From Arcobacteraceae bacterium (GTDB lineage: Bacteria; Campylobacterota; Campylobacteria; Campylobacterales; Arcobacteraceae): a stretch of 64,000 bases of DNA. A program made the translations under genes and the position numbers. Under the pieces are notes generated by a model. The model saw nothing but the letters and a program-made list of their open reading frames with translations. It did no database searches and was not told the DNA's origin. Of the stretch, positions 36,414-46,112 are shown piece by piece (the stretch's first letter is position 1; each line of letters opens with the position of its first letter). Where the stretch lies: NCBI GenBank assembly GCA_028687375.1, contig JAQUAG010000002.1, positions 62,001 to 126,000 of the forward strand, in the 5' to 3' direction.

Positions 36414-38119
36414 TAGACTTTATAAAACAATATGCACCCTATTATAAAAATTACAAAAAACAATTTTTTTATACTATTATTGGAGTTATTTTAGTAGCAA
36501 TTGGGACAAGTGGTACTGCTTATGTTATTAAGCCACTACTTGATGAGATTTTTGTCAATAAAAATGAAGCGATGCTTAGTGTCATCCCATTTTTAGTAAT
36601 TGTACTGTATGCAGCAAAAGGGTTTGGAAGATATATCCAAGCTTACTATATCTCTTATATCGGTGGGGATATTATACGAATAATTAGAGATAAACTTCTT
36701 TCTCACATCTTAAAACTTGATCTTGCTTTTTTCAATGCTAAACATGGTGGAGAGCTTATTAGCCGTATCACAAACGATATCAATCGTATCCAAGGTGCCG
36801 TTTCAAATCAAATAGCTAAAATCATCCAAGAGTCTTTAACTATATTTTCTTTAATCTTTGTTGTTATCTTTCAAAGTCCAGAATTGGCTTTTTACGGGCT
36901 AGTAGTGCTTCCTTTAGTTATCTATCCACTTTCAAAATTAGCAAAAAAGATGAAAAAGCTCTCTTTTCTCTCTCAAGAAAAAAATAGTGATATCACTTCA
37001 AATTTAAGTGAAACTTTTAATAATATTGAGATTATTAAAGCAAATGGTACAGAAGATTTTGAAACAGATAAATTTAAAAAACACAACCAAGAGTCTTTTA
37101 ATATCAATATCAAATCGGTTAAAGCAAACGAATTAGTATCGCCACTTATGGAGATTTTAGGAGCTATTGCTGTTGCTATTGTTATTACTGTTGGTGGGCA
37201 TCAAGTTATTAAAGGTGAGATGACAGTTGGGACATTTTTTAGTTTTATGACTGCACTTTTTATGCTTTATACCCCTATAAAAAGTCTCTCTTCACTTTAT
37301 AATAAACTTCAAGATGCAATCGCTGCAAATGAAAGAATCAATGACCTTTTTAATCAATCAGCAGATATAAAATCAGGTTCAATTGAAATTTCTAACAATA
37401 TTCAATCGATAGATTTTCAAAATGTAGAATTAACATTTGGAGACACTATAGCACTTAATGGAGTAAGTTTAAAAGCTTTTAAAGGTGAAACTATAGCTCT
37501 TGTAGGGGATAGTGGTGGTGGAAAGAGTTCACTTATTAATACTCTTATAAGATTTTACGATGCAACGGATGGTGATATTTTAATTGATAATACCAACATC
37601 AAAGATATAAACTTACAAAGTTTGAGGAAATCTATCTCAATAGTAACTCAAAGGGTTTATATTTTTAACGATACAATAAAAGCAAATATTTGTTATGGAG
37701 AAGAGTTTGATGAAGCTAGATTAATTCAAGCTATCAAAGATGCCCATGCTTATGATTTTATAACAAATCTTTCAAATGGGCTTGAGACTATTTTAGATGA
37801 ATTTGGAACAAACTTAAGTGGAGGTCAGCGACAAAGAATAGCAATTGCTAGAGCTATTTATAAAAATCCACAGATTTTAATATTTGATGAAGCTACATCT
37901 GCTCTTGATAATGAAAGTGAATCACTTATCACTGAAGTTTTAAATGAGATAAGTAAAGATAAAATAACATTTATAATAGCTCACAGACTAAGTACAATAA
38001 AAAATGCAACGAAAATAGCAGTTTTTAGCAAAGGTAAAATTGTCTGTATGGGAGATGAAGCTACATTATTACTTGAATGCAAAGAGTACCAAAGATTACA
38101 TAACAAAGCTAATATTTAA
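36410..38119 (+). CDS. msbA: Lipid A/LPS exporter-type ABC transporter MsbA
   Basis: This is a fused half-transporter of 569 residues. An N-terminal six-helix ABC exporter domain spans about 1-310 (ISYIGGDIIRIIRDKLLSHI, ISRITNDINRIQGAV). The ATPase follows with Walker A GDSGGGKSS, signature LSGGQRQRIAIARA, Walker B ILIFDEATSALD and the switch His in IIAHRLSTI. Homodimeric MsbA flips lipid A-core. The position after murJ and ahead of pyrD fits the Campylobacter msbA locus, from memory. A different lipid substrate cannot be excluded. Confidence 0.9.
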   Translation: MIDFIKQYAPYYKNYKKQFFYTIIGVILVAIGTSGTAYVIKPLLDEIFVNKNEAMLSVIPFLVIVLYAAKGFGRYIQAYYISYIGGDIIRIIRDKLLSHILKLDLAFFNAKHGGELISRITNDINRIQGAVSNQIAKIIQESLTIFSLIFVVIFQSPELAFYGLVVLPLVIYPLSKLAKKMKKLSFLSQEKNSDITSNLSETFNNIEIIKANGTEDFETDKFKKHNQESFNINIKSVKANELVSPLMEILGAIAVAIVITVGGHQVIKGEMTVGTFFSFMTALFMLYTPIKSLSSLYNKLQDAIAANERINDLFNQSADIKSGSIEISNNIQSIDFQNVELTFGDTIALNGVSLKAFKGETIALVGDSGGGKSSLINTLIRFYDATDGDILIDNTNIKDINLQSLRKSISIVTQRVYIFNDTIKANICYGEEFDEARLIQAIKDAHAYDFITNLSNGLETILDEFGTNLSGGQRQRIAIARAIYKNPQILIFDEATSALDNESESLITEVLNEISKDKITFIIAHRLSTIKNATKIAVFSKGKIVCMGDEATLLLECKEYQRLHNKANI

Positions 38120-38148
38120 AAATATATTAAAAAAGAGGATAGATAACT

Positions 38149-39207
38149 ATGATAGATTATGAAATAATAAAAAGAACAATGTTTAATTTTGAACCTGAAA
38201 CTGCTCATACAATAGCAGAGTGTGGACTTCGAATATTGCCCCATTGTAGAATGATAAACAACTATATGGTTGAAAAAAACTTTGTAAATCACGAAATGCT
38301 AAGACAAGAGGTATTTGGGAAAATATTCGCAAACCCAATTGGTCTTGGGGCTGGTTTTGATAAAAATGCAACGATGGTTAAAGCGATGCCTGCAATGGGA
38401 TTTGGATACACTGAAATTGGGACAATGACCCCATTTGCACAAAGTGGAAATGAAAAACCTAGACTTTTTAGATATCCAGATTATGAAACTATCCAAAATG
38501 CTATGGGATTTAACAATAAGGGAAGTGCTGAAGTTGTAAATAACCTTAAAAAAGTATATCCATTTTCTCTTCCTATTGGAGCAAGTATTGGAAAAAACAA
38601 GACAACATCTCCTAAAAATGCAATTAAAGATTATGAAACTTTGATTCATGCTTTTAAAGATTTGAGTGATTATATGGTTGTAAATATTTCAAGTCCAAAT
38701 ACACCAAACTTAAGAGACCTTCAAAATGAAGAGTTTATCAAATCTGTATTCACTCTAGCAAAAGAGATTACAACTACCCCTATTTTACTTAAGATTGCCC
38801 CAGATATGGTAAGTGAAACAGCAATAACACTTTGTCAAACAGCAATAGAATATGGAGCTGATGGAATAGTAGCTACAAATACAACGCAAGATTATACACT
38901 TCTACCAAATGCCCAAAACTTTGGTGGACTTAGTGGAAGGGTATTAAGTGCTAAATCATACGAACTTTTCAAAGAACTTGGAAGAGAACTATTTGGAAAA
39001 ACAACTTTAATTAGTGTCGGTGGAATCAGTGATGCACCAGATGCTTATCGTCGAATTAAAGCTGGGGCAACACTTTTACAAATCTATAGTGCATTTATTT
39101 TCCAAGGTCCAGAGATGTGTAAACACATCAATGATGGTCTTGTAGAACTTCTAAAAGCAGATGGATATAATCATATTAGTGAAGCCATTGGAGCTGATTT
39201 TAAATAA
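38149..39207 (+). CDS. pyrD: Dihydroorotate dehydrogenase (quinone), class 2
   Basis: PyrD oxidises dihydroorotate to orotate in pyrimidine synthesis, passing electrons to the quinone pool from the membrane face. The 352-residue protein has a short amphipathic N-terminal region typical of class 2, then PIGLGAGFDKNATMV, IGTMTPFAQSGNEKPRLFR, VVNISSPNTPNLR with the catalytic Ser, GIVATNTT and VGGISDAPDAY. GAGGATAG precedes the ATG. It sits 29 bases after the ABC gene. Confidence 0.96.
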   Translation: MIDYEIIKRTMFNFEPETAHTIAECGLRILPHCRMINNYMVEKNFVNHEMLRQEVFGKIFANPIGLGAGFDKNATMVKAMPAMGFGYTEIGTMTPFAQSGNEKPRLFRYPDYETIQNAMGFNNKGSAEVVNNLKKVYPFSLPIGASIGKNKTTSPKNAIKDYETLIHAFKDLSDYMVVNISSPNTPNLRDLQNEEFIKSVFTLAKEITTTPILLKIAPDMVSETAITLCQTAIEYGADGIVATNTTQDYTLLPNAQNFGGLSGRVLSAKSYELFKELGRELFGKTTLISVGGISDAPDAYRRIKAGATLLQIYSAFIFQGPEMCKHINDGLVELLKADGYNHISEAIGADFK

Positions 39208-40523
39208 TGCAAATTATGATGAAATCTTTTATTTTTTATTTTTTATTATTACAAGGAATTTTAATGGCAAGCAGTTTACCAAAATATTATGAAGAGACTT
39301 TAAGCAATGGCTTAAAAATAGTGGCAATTCCTATGGATAATGGAACTAATGTTATCACAACAGATATATTTTACAATGTTGGAAGTCGTGATGAAGTGAT
39401 GGGGAAAAGTGGAATAGCTCATATGCTTGAACATCTTAATTTTAAATCTACAAAAAATCTAGCGGCAGGTGAATTTGATAAGATTGTAAAAGGTTTTGGT
39501 GGGGTAAATAATGCCTCTACAGGATTTGATTATACACACTACTATATCAAATCAAGCTCAAAAAACCTCTCTAAATCACTTGAACTCTATAGCGACTTAA
39601 TGGAAAATTTAACGCTAAAAGATGAAGAGTTTCAACCAGAGAGAGATGTTGTAGCAGAAGAGAGAAGATGGAGAACAGATAACTCACCTATGGGATATTT
39701 GTATTTTAAACTTTTTAACAACACTTATACTTATCATCCTTATCATTGGACACCAATTGGATTTATGGATGATATTTTAAGTTGGTCAATTGATGATATA
39801 AAAGATTTTCATGATAAATTTTATGCACCCAATAATGCGATTATACTAGTTGCAGGGGATATCAATAAAGAGGAAGTTTTTGCTGAAGCAAAAAAACATT
39901 TTGGAAATATTCAAAATAAATATCCTAAAAGAAGTGATATACTTCATACAATTGAGCCAAAACAAGATGGGGAAAAAAGAGTTATTATCAAAAAAGACTC
40001 AGAAGTTCAGATGCTAGCTATTACATTTCATATTCCAAACTATTTAGACAGTGACCAAATAGCCCTTTCAACACTAAGTGAGCTTTTAAGTAGCGGAAAA
40101 AGTAGTAGATTAAATGAACTATTAATCGATAAAAAAAGATTAGTAAATACAATCTATGCTTACAATATGGAACAAAAAGACCCCGGTGTGTATCTCTTTT
40201 TAGCTATTTGCAATCCAAATGTTGAAGCAACAGAAGTTGAAAAACTAATCTGGAAAGAGATAGAAAAGATACAAAAAGGTGATGTGAAAAAAAGTGAAAT
40301 AGAAAAAGTAAAAATCAATACAAAATCTGATTTTATCTTTTCTCTTGAAAGCTCAAGTTCAGTTGCTAGCCTTTATGGTAGCTATCTTATAAGAGGTGAT
40401 ATATCACCACTAACTAATTATGAAGAGAATATTGAAAAAGTAACTATCAAAGATATTACAAATGTTGCAAAAAAATATTTCACTAAAGAAAATTCAACAA
40501 CAGTAATACTCAAAAAAGATTAG
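39207..40523 (+). CDS. M16 family zinc peptidase (periplasmic)
   Basis: The 438-residue protein has a signal-like N-terminus (KSFIFYFLLLQGILMASS) and two M16 domains. The inverted zinc site HMLEH is at residues 72-76, with the downstream Glu in DVVAEERRW. Single-chain M16B peptidases of this length act in the cell envelope, though their substrates are mostly unknown. The first ATG overlaps the pyrD stop; MMKSFIF three codons later is an alternative start. Neither has a strong ribosome site. Confidence 0.92.
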   Translation: MQIMMKSFIFYFLLLQGILMASSLPKYYEETLSNGLKIVAIPMDNGTNVITTDIFYNVGSRDEVMGKSGIAHMLEHLNFKSTKNLAAGEFDKIVKGFGGVNNASTGFDYTHYYIKSSSKNLSKSLELYSDLMENLTLKDEEFQPERDVVAEERRWRTDNSPMGYLYFKLFNNTYTYHPYHWTPIGFMDDILSWSIDDIKDFHDKFYAPNNAIILVAGDINKEEVFAEAKKHFGNIQNKYPKRSDILHTIEPKQDGEKRVIIKKDSEVQMLAITFHIPNYLDSDQIALSTLSELLSSGKSSRLNELLIDKKRLVNTIYAYNMEQKDPGVYLFLAICNPNVEATEVEKLIWKEIEKIQKGDVKKSEIEKVKINTKSDFIFSLESSSSVASLYGSYLIRGDISPLTNYEENIEKVTIKDITNVAKKYFTKENSTTVILKKD

Positions 40524-40533
40524 GAGAGTGGTT

Positions 40534-40569
40534 TTGTTTGAGCTAGTTCAAATGAGATTTTTACAATGA
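40534..40569 (+). other. Mini-ORF and dif-like inverted repeat before xerH
   Basis: After AGGAG, a TTG opens an 11-codon frame (MFELVQMRFLQ) whose TGA overlaps the xerH ATG (ATGA). The xerH start itself has only a weak ribosome site. The same stretch contains TTTGA-N6-TCAAA, an inverted repeat with a 6-base spacer at 40537-40552. It could be a translational coupler, a recombinase-binding site or coincidence. None of these is proven. Confidence 0.3.
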
Positions 40570-41627
40570 AACACCTACTTGACAATAAAATCACACTAGA
40601 AAAAAGTTTACTTTTTTGGTGTGATAGATTTATAAGATATAAACTTACAAACCTCTCAAATAGACATATCAAAGATAAAGAGAAATTTACGCAAATTTTG
40701 CAAACATTAGCAAATGGAACAAATAGTATCGATGAACTCCAAGTTATTGTTAAAGAAGTACGAAATATTGGTCTAAATGGAATCAATACCTATTTTAATC
40801 CAATTTATAAGCTCTATAACTATCTAAAACCTCTTAAACTAGAAAGTATGATGAATATCGATGAGGAACTTTTGAGTGATTTTCTAGCTATCCATACAAG
40901 TAGTTTATCGGATGCTTCAAAGAAAAATCATCGCATCGCCCTTATCTCTTTTTTTGGCTATATCGATAAACAAAATTTTTCAAATCCTCAAAATGAAATG
41001 AACGCTTATCTATTTGATATAGAGCTTAAAAATTGGGGTGGAATCAAAGGGAAAAGTGGAACAAAACTTCCCTCTTTTATGAATGAAGATGAGATAAAAA
41101 GATTTATTGAAGCAATTGAAAATTATCCTTTTAGCCTTAAACTACAAGCTAGAAATAGACTTGTGATAAAAATCATCATCTATACAGGTATTAGGGTCTC
41201 TGAAGCGATAAGTATTAAGATGAAAGATATCCATAAAGAAAACGATATTTATATGATAGAGGTGCGAGGAAAAGGGAATAAACCACGAGTTGTGATGATA
41301 AAAGAATCGGTGATTCAAAAAGATTTCAAAGAATGGCAAGAACTTCAAAGATGTGAAGATAATCTCCTCTTTTGCAATCAGAATGGAAAAGAACTTACAC
41401 AAAGCTATATTAGTCGTACAGTTGAAGATATACTTATTTTTGCTGGGATTAGAAAAGAGAAAAATGGAGCTCATATGTTGAGACACTCTTTTGCAACGTT
41501 GCTTTATCTCAAACATAGAGATTTAATTTTGGTGCAAGAAGCGTTGGGACACAGTGATATCAATACCTCTCGTATCTATACCCACTTTGATAAAGAGAGA
41601 CTTATAAAAACTACCGATTTGATGTAG
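40566..41627 (+). CDS. xerH: Tyrosine recombinase XerH
   Basis: XerH resolves chromosome dimers at the difH site and replaces the XerC/XerD pair in this phylum. The 353-residue protein shows the full catalytic set: R210 (TGIRVSEA), K236 (RGKGNKP), H303 and R306 (HMLRHSF), H329 (LGHS) and nucleophile Y338 (RIYTHF). The length is close to Helicobacter XerH (about 360). It is not flanked by integrase-type elements, supporting a housekeeping role. Its 3' end overlaps lgt on the other strand by 17 bases. Confidence 0.88.
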   Translation: MKHLLDNKITLEKSLLFWCDRFIRYKLTNLSNRHIKDKEKFTQILQTLANGTNSIDELQVIVKEVRNIGLNGINTYFNPIYKLYNYLKPLKLESMMNIDEELLSDFLAIHTSSLSDASKKNHRIALISFFGYIDKQNFSNPQNEMNAYLFDIELKNWGGIKGKSGTKLPSFMNEDEIKRFIEAIENYPFSLKLQARNRLVIKIIIYTGIRVSEAISIKMKDIHKENDIYMIEVRGKGNKPRVVMIKESVIQKDFKEWQELQRCEDNLLFCNQNGKELTQSYISRTVEDILIFAGIRKEKNGAHMLRHSFATLLYLKHRDLILVQEALGHSDINTSRIYTHFDKERLIKTTDLM

Positions 41628-42453
41628 TTTTAAGATTCTTTGTAGCGTTGTATCTATAGAAATAAAGAGCAATTCCTACACTAATAAAACAACTTGAAAC
41701 CAAAATCCCCATAGTAAGCCACGATGTTCCAGCTAAAAATCCAAGTTGCACATCTGGTTGTCTATAAGTTTCTGCAAATATTCTCATAAGTGAATAAAGT
41801 ATCACATATAAAATTCCTAGTTCACCATCAAATCTTTTGTATTTTCTGTACGCATAAATAAGTACAAAAATCACAAATCCCTCCAAGAATGCCTCGTAGA
41901 GTTGTGAAGGGTGTCGTAAAATTCCATTGACATAGATTCCCCAGCTTACATCTGTAGCCCTTCCAACTAGCTCTTGGTTGACAAAGTTTCCGATTCTTCC
42001 AAAGATATATCCTAAAGGAACTGCAATTCCAGCGATATCAGAGATAAGCCAAAAGGAAACTTTGTATTTTTTACAAAAGAGGAATGTTGCTATAATAAAT
42101 CCTGCTAATGCTCCATGGTAACTCATACCAGAGATCCCAACAAAAGTTCCATCCATAAATGGATTAAAAATTTGCCAAGGATGCATTAAATAATAACTTG
42201 TATGAGTATCATAAAATAAAATATACCCAAGTCTCGCACCTAAAATCACCCCTATTTCAGCCCACCAAATATAGTTATCTAAAACATCTGCTTCAAGCCC
42301 TATTTTGTCTTTTTTAACAATATAATGAGCCATCAAAATAGCAGTAATAAGAGCAAAAGCATACATTATCCCATACCAATGGACTTTTATCCCCGCTAAA
42401 TCAAAAGCTACAGGATTAAATTGTGAGTAGATATTTTGCCATAACTCTATCAT
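41611..42453 (-). CDS. lgt: Prolipoprotein diacylglyceryl transferase Lgt
   Basis: Lgt transfers diacylglycerol from phosphatidylglycerol to the lipobox Cys of prolipoproteins. The 280-residue protein has about seven membrane helices and the signatures HWYGIMYAFAL, SYHGALAGF and GRIGNFVNQELVGR. I use the ATG giving MIELWQNIYSQF, which overlaps the upstream stop (TAATG); a frame 38 codons longer reads inside the preceding gene. Lipoproteins such as the 36-aa one at 24.1 kb would be substrates. Confidence 0.96.
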   Translation of the reverse strand: MIELWQNIYSQFNPVAFDLAGIKVHWYGIMYAFALITAILMAHYIVKKDKIGLEADVLDNYIWWAEIGVILGARLGYILFYDTHTSYYLMHPWQIFNPFMDGTFVGISGMSYHGALAGFIIATFLFCKKYKVSFWLISDIAGIAVPLGYIFGRIGNFVNQELVGRATDVSWGIYVNGILRHPSQLYEAFLEGFVIFVLIYAYRKYKRFDGELGILYVILYSLMRIFAETYRQPDVQLGFLAGTSWLTMGILVSSCFISVGIALYFYRYNATKNLKTTSNR

Positions 42454-43778
42454 TAGTTTTTCCCTTTTGTTTCTAAAAGTGAAGCAGCGATAAGCTCTAT
42501 TGGATTTTTGAATACCACATCGTCCACTTTTGCATTGTGGAGTGAGTTTGTGATTTGCATTCGACAAGCACTACACTCTGCACTGACAATCTGTGCTTTG
42601 GTTTCTTTTATCATCGCTGCTTTTGGAGCACCTGCAGCTTTTGCAAAATGGTATTTTTCACTTTGCATAGTTACCCCTCCAAATCCACAACATCTATTTG
42701 GGTCACTCATCTCAGTAAGTACATAGTTTTGTGAAAGGAGTTTTCTAGGCTCTTTATGAACACCTTGCATCTTTTTAGCATGACAAGGGTCATGATAGGT
42801 TACAAGTTCACCAAATTTTTTCCCAGTTGCAGTTAAAAGTTCTGTAAGGTTTGTATTGTTTTCAAGCCATTTCGTTGCCATATGTACTTTGGGAGCTAAT
42901 TTTTTTGCTCTTTCTTTCCATTGCGGTTGGTCGTGTAGATAATGTTCCCAATCGATATTTATCATCGCACTACATGTAGCTTCAGGGATAATAATCGCAT
43001 CAACATCATCGATAAAAGTCTCAAAATACTCTATATTTTTTTTCACTAAATAATCAACAGTATCAAAATCACCCGTAAAATAAGCAGGTGCCGAACAACA
43101 TAGCTGATCTTTTGGAATATATGCATCAAGTCCCAATTTATCTAAAATAACAAGCAAACTCTCCCCAATATTTGTGTAAGAATAATTTCCCATACAACCT
43201 ATAAAAATAGCCACTCTTTTTTTTGGTAGTGGGTAACTCTCACTAACTTTTGCAGTTGCTTTGATATTTTCTTCATGTGCATTTAAAAAACTTGTTCTTT
43301 TTGCAAATGGCAAAGCACGATTATGAATCATTTGGATTGGAAGATTTATTCTAAGTGTTGCTTTCTCTTTTTGTGCATCAATTTTAATACCACAAGTTTG
43401 AAATACCCACCCTAGTTTCGCCATCAAATCCATAATTTTTCGATGTCGTAGCAAAAAGAAAAATGCTCGTTTATACCAAGCAATTCCATATTTTTTTGCT
43501 ATATCATTTCGTACTTGCTCGATAATCATATCAGTTGGCAAATCATTTGGGCAAACATCAACACAATTTGTACATAAAAAACAGCTTTCAAAGATATCTT
43601 TTGCTACTAAGTCAAGCTCAAGCTCATCTCTTTTATAAGCACCTAGAAGGTCTATAAATCCCCTTGGAGAGGTTGTTTCATCTTGGTTTACATTAAATAT
43701 AGTACAAACAGGTTTGCACTTTCCACATTTTATACACTCATCACTAACGGCTGTGAAATCGAATTTTTTATCTATCAT
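42453..43778 (-). CDS. Iron-sulfur oxidoreductase with CCG domains (GlpC/LutA/HdrD-like)
   Basis: The 441-residue protein has two 4Fe-4S sites near the N-terminus (CIKCGKCKPVC and CFLCTNCVDVC). Two cysteine-rich CCG domains follow, as in heterodisulfide reductase and glycolate/lactate oxidase subunits (DQLCCSAPAY; YHDPCHAKKM with NRCCGFGG). It is a soluble or peripheral electron-transfer protein; the partner dehydrogenase is not adjacent. The start overlaps hemN by 4 bases. From memory, Campylobacter has a similar Fe-S protein next to hemN, suggesting a role in supplying electrons or in anaerobic metabolism. Confidence 0.88.
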   Translation of the reverse strand: MIDKKFDFTAVSDECIKCGKCKPVCTIFNVNQDETTSPRGFIDLLGAYKRDELELDLVAKDIFESCFLCTNCVDVCPNDLPTDMIIEQVRNDIAKKYGIAWYKRAFFFLLRHRKIMDLMAKLGWVFQTCGIKIDAQKEKATLRINLPIQMIHNRALPFAKRTSFLNAHEENIKATAKVSESYPLPKKRVAIFIGCMGNYSYTNIGESLLVILDKLGLDAYIPKDQLCCSAPAYFTGDFDTVDYLVKKNIEYFETFIDDVDAIIIPEATCSAMINIDWEHYLHDQPQWKERAKKLAPKVHMATKWLENNTNLTELLTATGKKFGELVTYHDPCHAKKMQGVHKEPRKLLSQNYVLTEMSDPNRCCGFGGVTMQSEKYHFAKAAGAPKAAMIKETKAQIVSAECSACRMQITNSLHNAKVDDVVFKNPIELIAASLLETKGKN

Positions 43779-45142
43779 ATTGTTTTACTAAATCTTCTTT
43801 TATCTTCTGGTATTTTATGCAAATATGCATCAAATGGCATCGCTATATTTCTTATCAACATTGTTCCAGTTGGACTCACTTGAATTTTATTTTCGCTAAC
43901 AGTAATAAGCTCAGCCTCTTCAAACTCTTGAAGCATCACCAAAGCATCAGCAAAATATTCTTTAAAGTTTATCCCAAATTTATCCTCTACTTTTTTCATA
44001 TCAAGTGCAAAATTACTCATAAGTTCCATAATAACAAATTGTCTTAGAATATCATCATCACTTAAACTATATCCTTTAAATACGGCTAAATGCCCACTAT
44101 CGAGTGCTGTTTCATAACTTTCTAAATCTTTAAAATTTTGGACATAATAATCAACACCATCACCAATAGAAGTAAGCCCAATTCCAATCAAATCAGCTCC
44201 ACCTTTAGTAGTATATCCTTGGAAATTTCTATGAAGTTCCCCTTTTTCAATAGCCATAAAAAGCTCGTCATCAGGTTTTGCAAAGTGATCCATCCCAACC
44301 ATGTTATAGCCATTTGTTGTAAAAAATTCTATTGTATCTTTCAAAATCTCTAGTTTTGTAGCTGGTGGTGCAAAAGTTGTCTCATCAAATTTTCTTTGAG
44401 TTTTCATCATCCAAGGAACATGAGCATAGTTAAAAATTGCTAGTCTATCTGGGTCAAGGGTAACTATTTGCTCAATTGTTTTTTTGAAGCTCTCTTTTGT
44501 TTGATAAGGAAGCCCATAAATAAGGTCAATATTTATAGAGTTTATCCCAGCATCTCTGGCTATTTTTACTACGTTTGCTGTTGTTTCAAACGATTGAACT
44601 CTATGAATTGTTTCTTGCACTTGTGCATTTGTATCTTGTACCCCAAAACTAAGTCTATTTGTTCCACCTTTTTTTAAAACTTCCATATGTTCAGTTGTAA
44701 AATATCTAGGATCAACTTCGCAAGATATCTCAGCATCAAGAGCAAAATTTGGAAATGTTTGTTTGATTGTCGTTATCACATCATCGAGCTGTTCTGGGCT
44801 TAAAAAGGTTGGTGTTCCACCACCAAAATGCATTTGGGTAACTGTTCTATTTGTATTGAGATGAGTTGAAAGTATCACTAACTCTTTTTTTAGATATTCG
44901 ATATATCTTGTTTTTTTATCCTCTTTACTTGTAAAAATAACATTACATCCACAAAAATAACAAGCACTTCTACAAAAAGGGATATGGATATAAAGAGAAA
45001 GTGCTCTATTATCACTTTGAGTTTTATATCTTTGTATCAAATCTTGCTCTGTGAAGTTTGTATTAAATTCAGGAGCCGTGGGATAACTTGTATATCTTGG
45101 CCCTGGTTTGGAGTATTTTTCAAATTTTTTAAAATCTATCAT
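43775..45142 (-). CDS. hemN: Oxygen-independent coproporphyrinogen III dehydrogenase HemN
   Basis: HemN is a radical-SAM enzyme that decarboxylates coproporphyrinogen III in heme synthesis without oxygen. The 455-residue protein has the cluster motif CRSACYFCGC (Cys spaced 3 and 2), preceded by YIHIPF, and GGGTPTFLSPEQL. The PRYTSYPTAPEF N-terminus is typical of true HemN rather than HemW. Its stop overlaps the Fe-S gene start. Confidence 0.96.
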   Translation of the reverse strand: MIDFKKFEKYSKPGPRYTSYPTAPEFNTNFTEQDLIQRYKTQSDNRALSLYIHIPFCRSACYFCGCNVIFTSKEDKKTRYIEYLKKELVILSTHLNTNRTVTQMHFGGGTPTFLSPEQLDDVITTIKQTFPNFALDAEISCEVDPRYFTTEHMEVLKKGGTNRLSFGVQDTNAQVQETIHRVQSFETTANVVKIARDAGINSINIDLIYGLPYQTKESFKKTIEQIVTLDPDRLAIFNYAHVPWMMKTQRKFDETTFAPPATKLEILKDTIEFFTTNGYNMVGMDHFAKPDDELFMAIEKGELHRNFQGYTTKGGADLIGIGLTSIGDGVDYYVQNFKDLESYETALDSGHLAVFKGYSLSDDDILRQFVIMELMSNFALDMKKVEDKFGINFKEYFADALVMLQEFEEAELITVSENKIQVSPTGTMLIRNIAMPFDAYLHKIPEDKRRFSKTI

Positions 45143-45213
45143 TTATCATCTTTTTATTTATTTTTTAAAGGTTGGATTGTAGCTATTTTTTACTTTGATA
45201 GCTCTTCTTTAGA

Positions 45214-46014
45214 CTATTTTTCAGTCATATTTACAATAGCTTTAACAGATTCATCACTCATATCAAGATCAACATGTTCACCATTTTTCACCTCTACAAG
45301 TTTTACTTTAAGCCCTTTACTTTTTGCTAAATTATAGAAGTCTGTAGTCACTTTAGCAGGTGAAATTGTATCTTTTCCACCATAAGTAAGTACCATCTTC
45401 ATATCTTTATTCATATTGTTAATCACATCAGTTGCAGAGATAAGAGTTTTATCTTTAGAGATTTCATGAACATTGTATCTTCCACCAGCAAGTGCAATAT
45501 TTTGAATAAGATCAGGATTTTTTCCACTTAAAGTTGCTCCCATCATAGCTCCAGCACTATGACCTATGTATGTTACCGTAGTTGCATCGTATTTGTTTTT
45601 CAAAGCGACAACAAGTTCTTCTAAAAATTTAATGTATTCTTTAGTTGCAGCTAGTGGTTTATCTTTTGCACCTTTTATAAGAGATTTTAATTTATTTGAA
45701 GATGATTTTGAATACCCAGGAAGTGCAACTGCAACTGTAATAGTATCCGTTGCCATAGCAATACTATCAGCAAATGGAGCATATCTTCCAAGAGTATTTG
45801 TCCCCTCTGGCCAATTTCCATGAACTATAATATTTAAAGCACCCTCTTTATCTCCATCTGCCTTATAAAACTCTATACATTCTCCATCTGCATAGATAAA
45901 GTTTCCTTTTTTTGCTTCACAAGCCTCTTGAATTTTTGCATCATCTGCAGCAAATAAAAATTGTCCCCCAAGAATAGAACACAACCCAACTGTAACGAAT
46001 AATTTTTTGCACAT
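45214..46014 (-). CDS. Secreted alpha/beta hydrolase
   Basis: The 266-residue protein has a signal peptide (KKLFVTVGLCSILGGQFLFA) and an alpha/beta-hydrolase fold. The nucleophile elbow is GHSAG (YIGHSAGAMMG), the oxyanion strand IIVHGNW, the likely acid is in YGGKDTIS and the His is in NGEHVDL. Two Cys early in the mature part (EACEAKKG, GECIEF) may form a disulfide. The substrate is unknown; an esterase or peptidase role is possible. It has a good AAGGGG site and its own upstream region of about 100 bases, so it may be transcribed alone. Confidence 0.85.
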   Translation of the reverse strand: MCKKLFVTVGLCSILGGQFLFAADDAKIQEACEAKKGNFIYADGECIEFYKADGDKEGALNIIVHGNWPEGTNTLGRYAPFADSIAMATDTITVAVALPGYSKSSSNKLKSLIKGAKDKPLAATKEYIKFLEELVVALKNKYDATTVTYIGHSAGAMMGATLSGKNPDLIQNIALAGGRYNVHEISKDKTLISATDVINNMNKDMKMVLTYGGKDTISPAKVTTDFYNLAKSKGLKVKLVEVKNGEHVDLDMSDESVKAIVNMTEK

Positions 46015-46112
46015 AATTTCCCCTTTTTTGTAAATATTTCGCGATTATACAAGTAGTATCTTAAAAAAAAATCTAATTAATTTACTTATTTATTATAAAA
46101 AACTATTTTGAA

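Noticed and set aside
38299-38649. 116-codon minus-strand frame
   Set aside because: It is antisense to pyrD, which is intact and conserved, and has no ribosome site.
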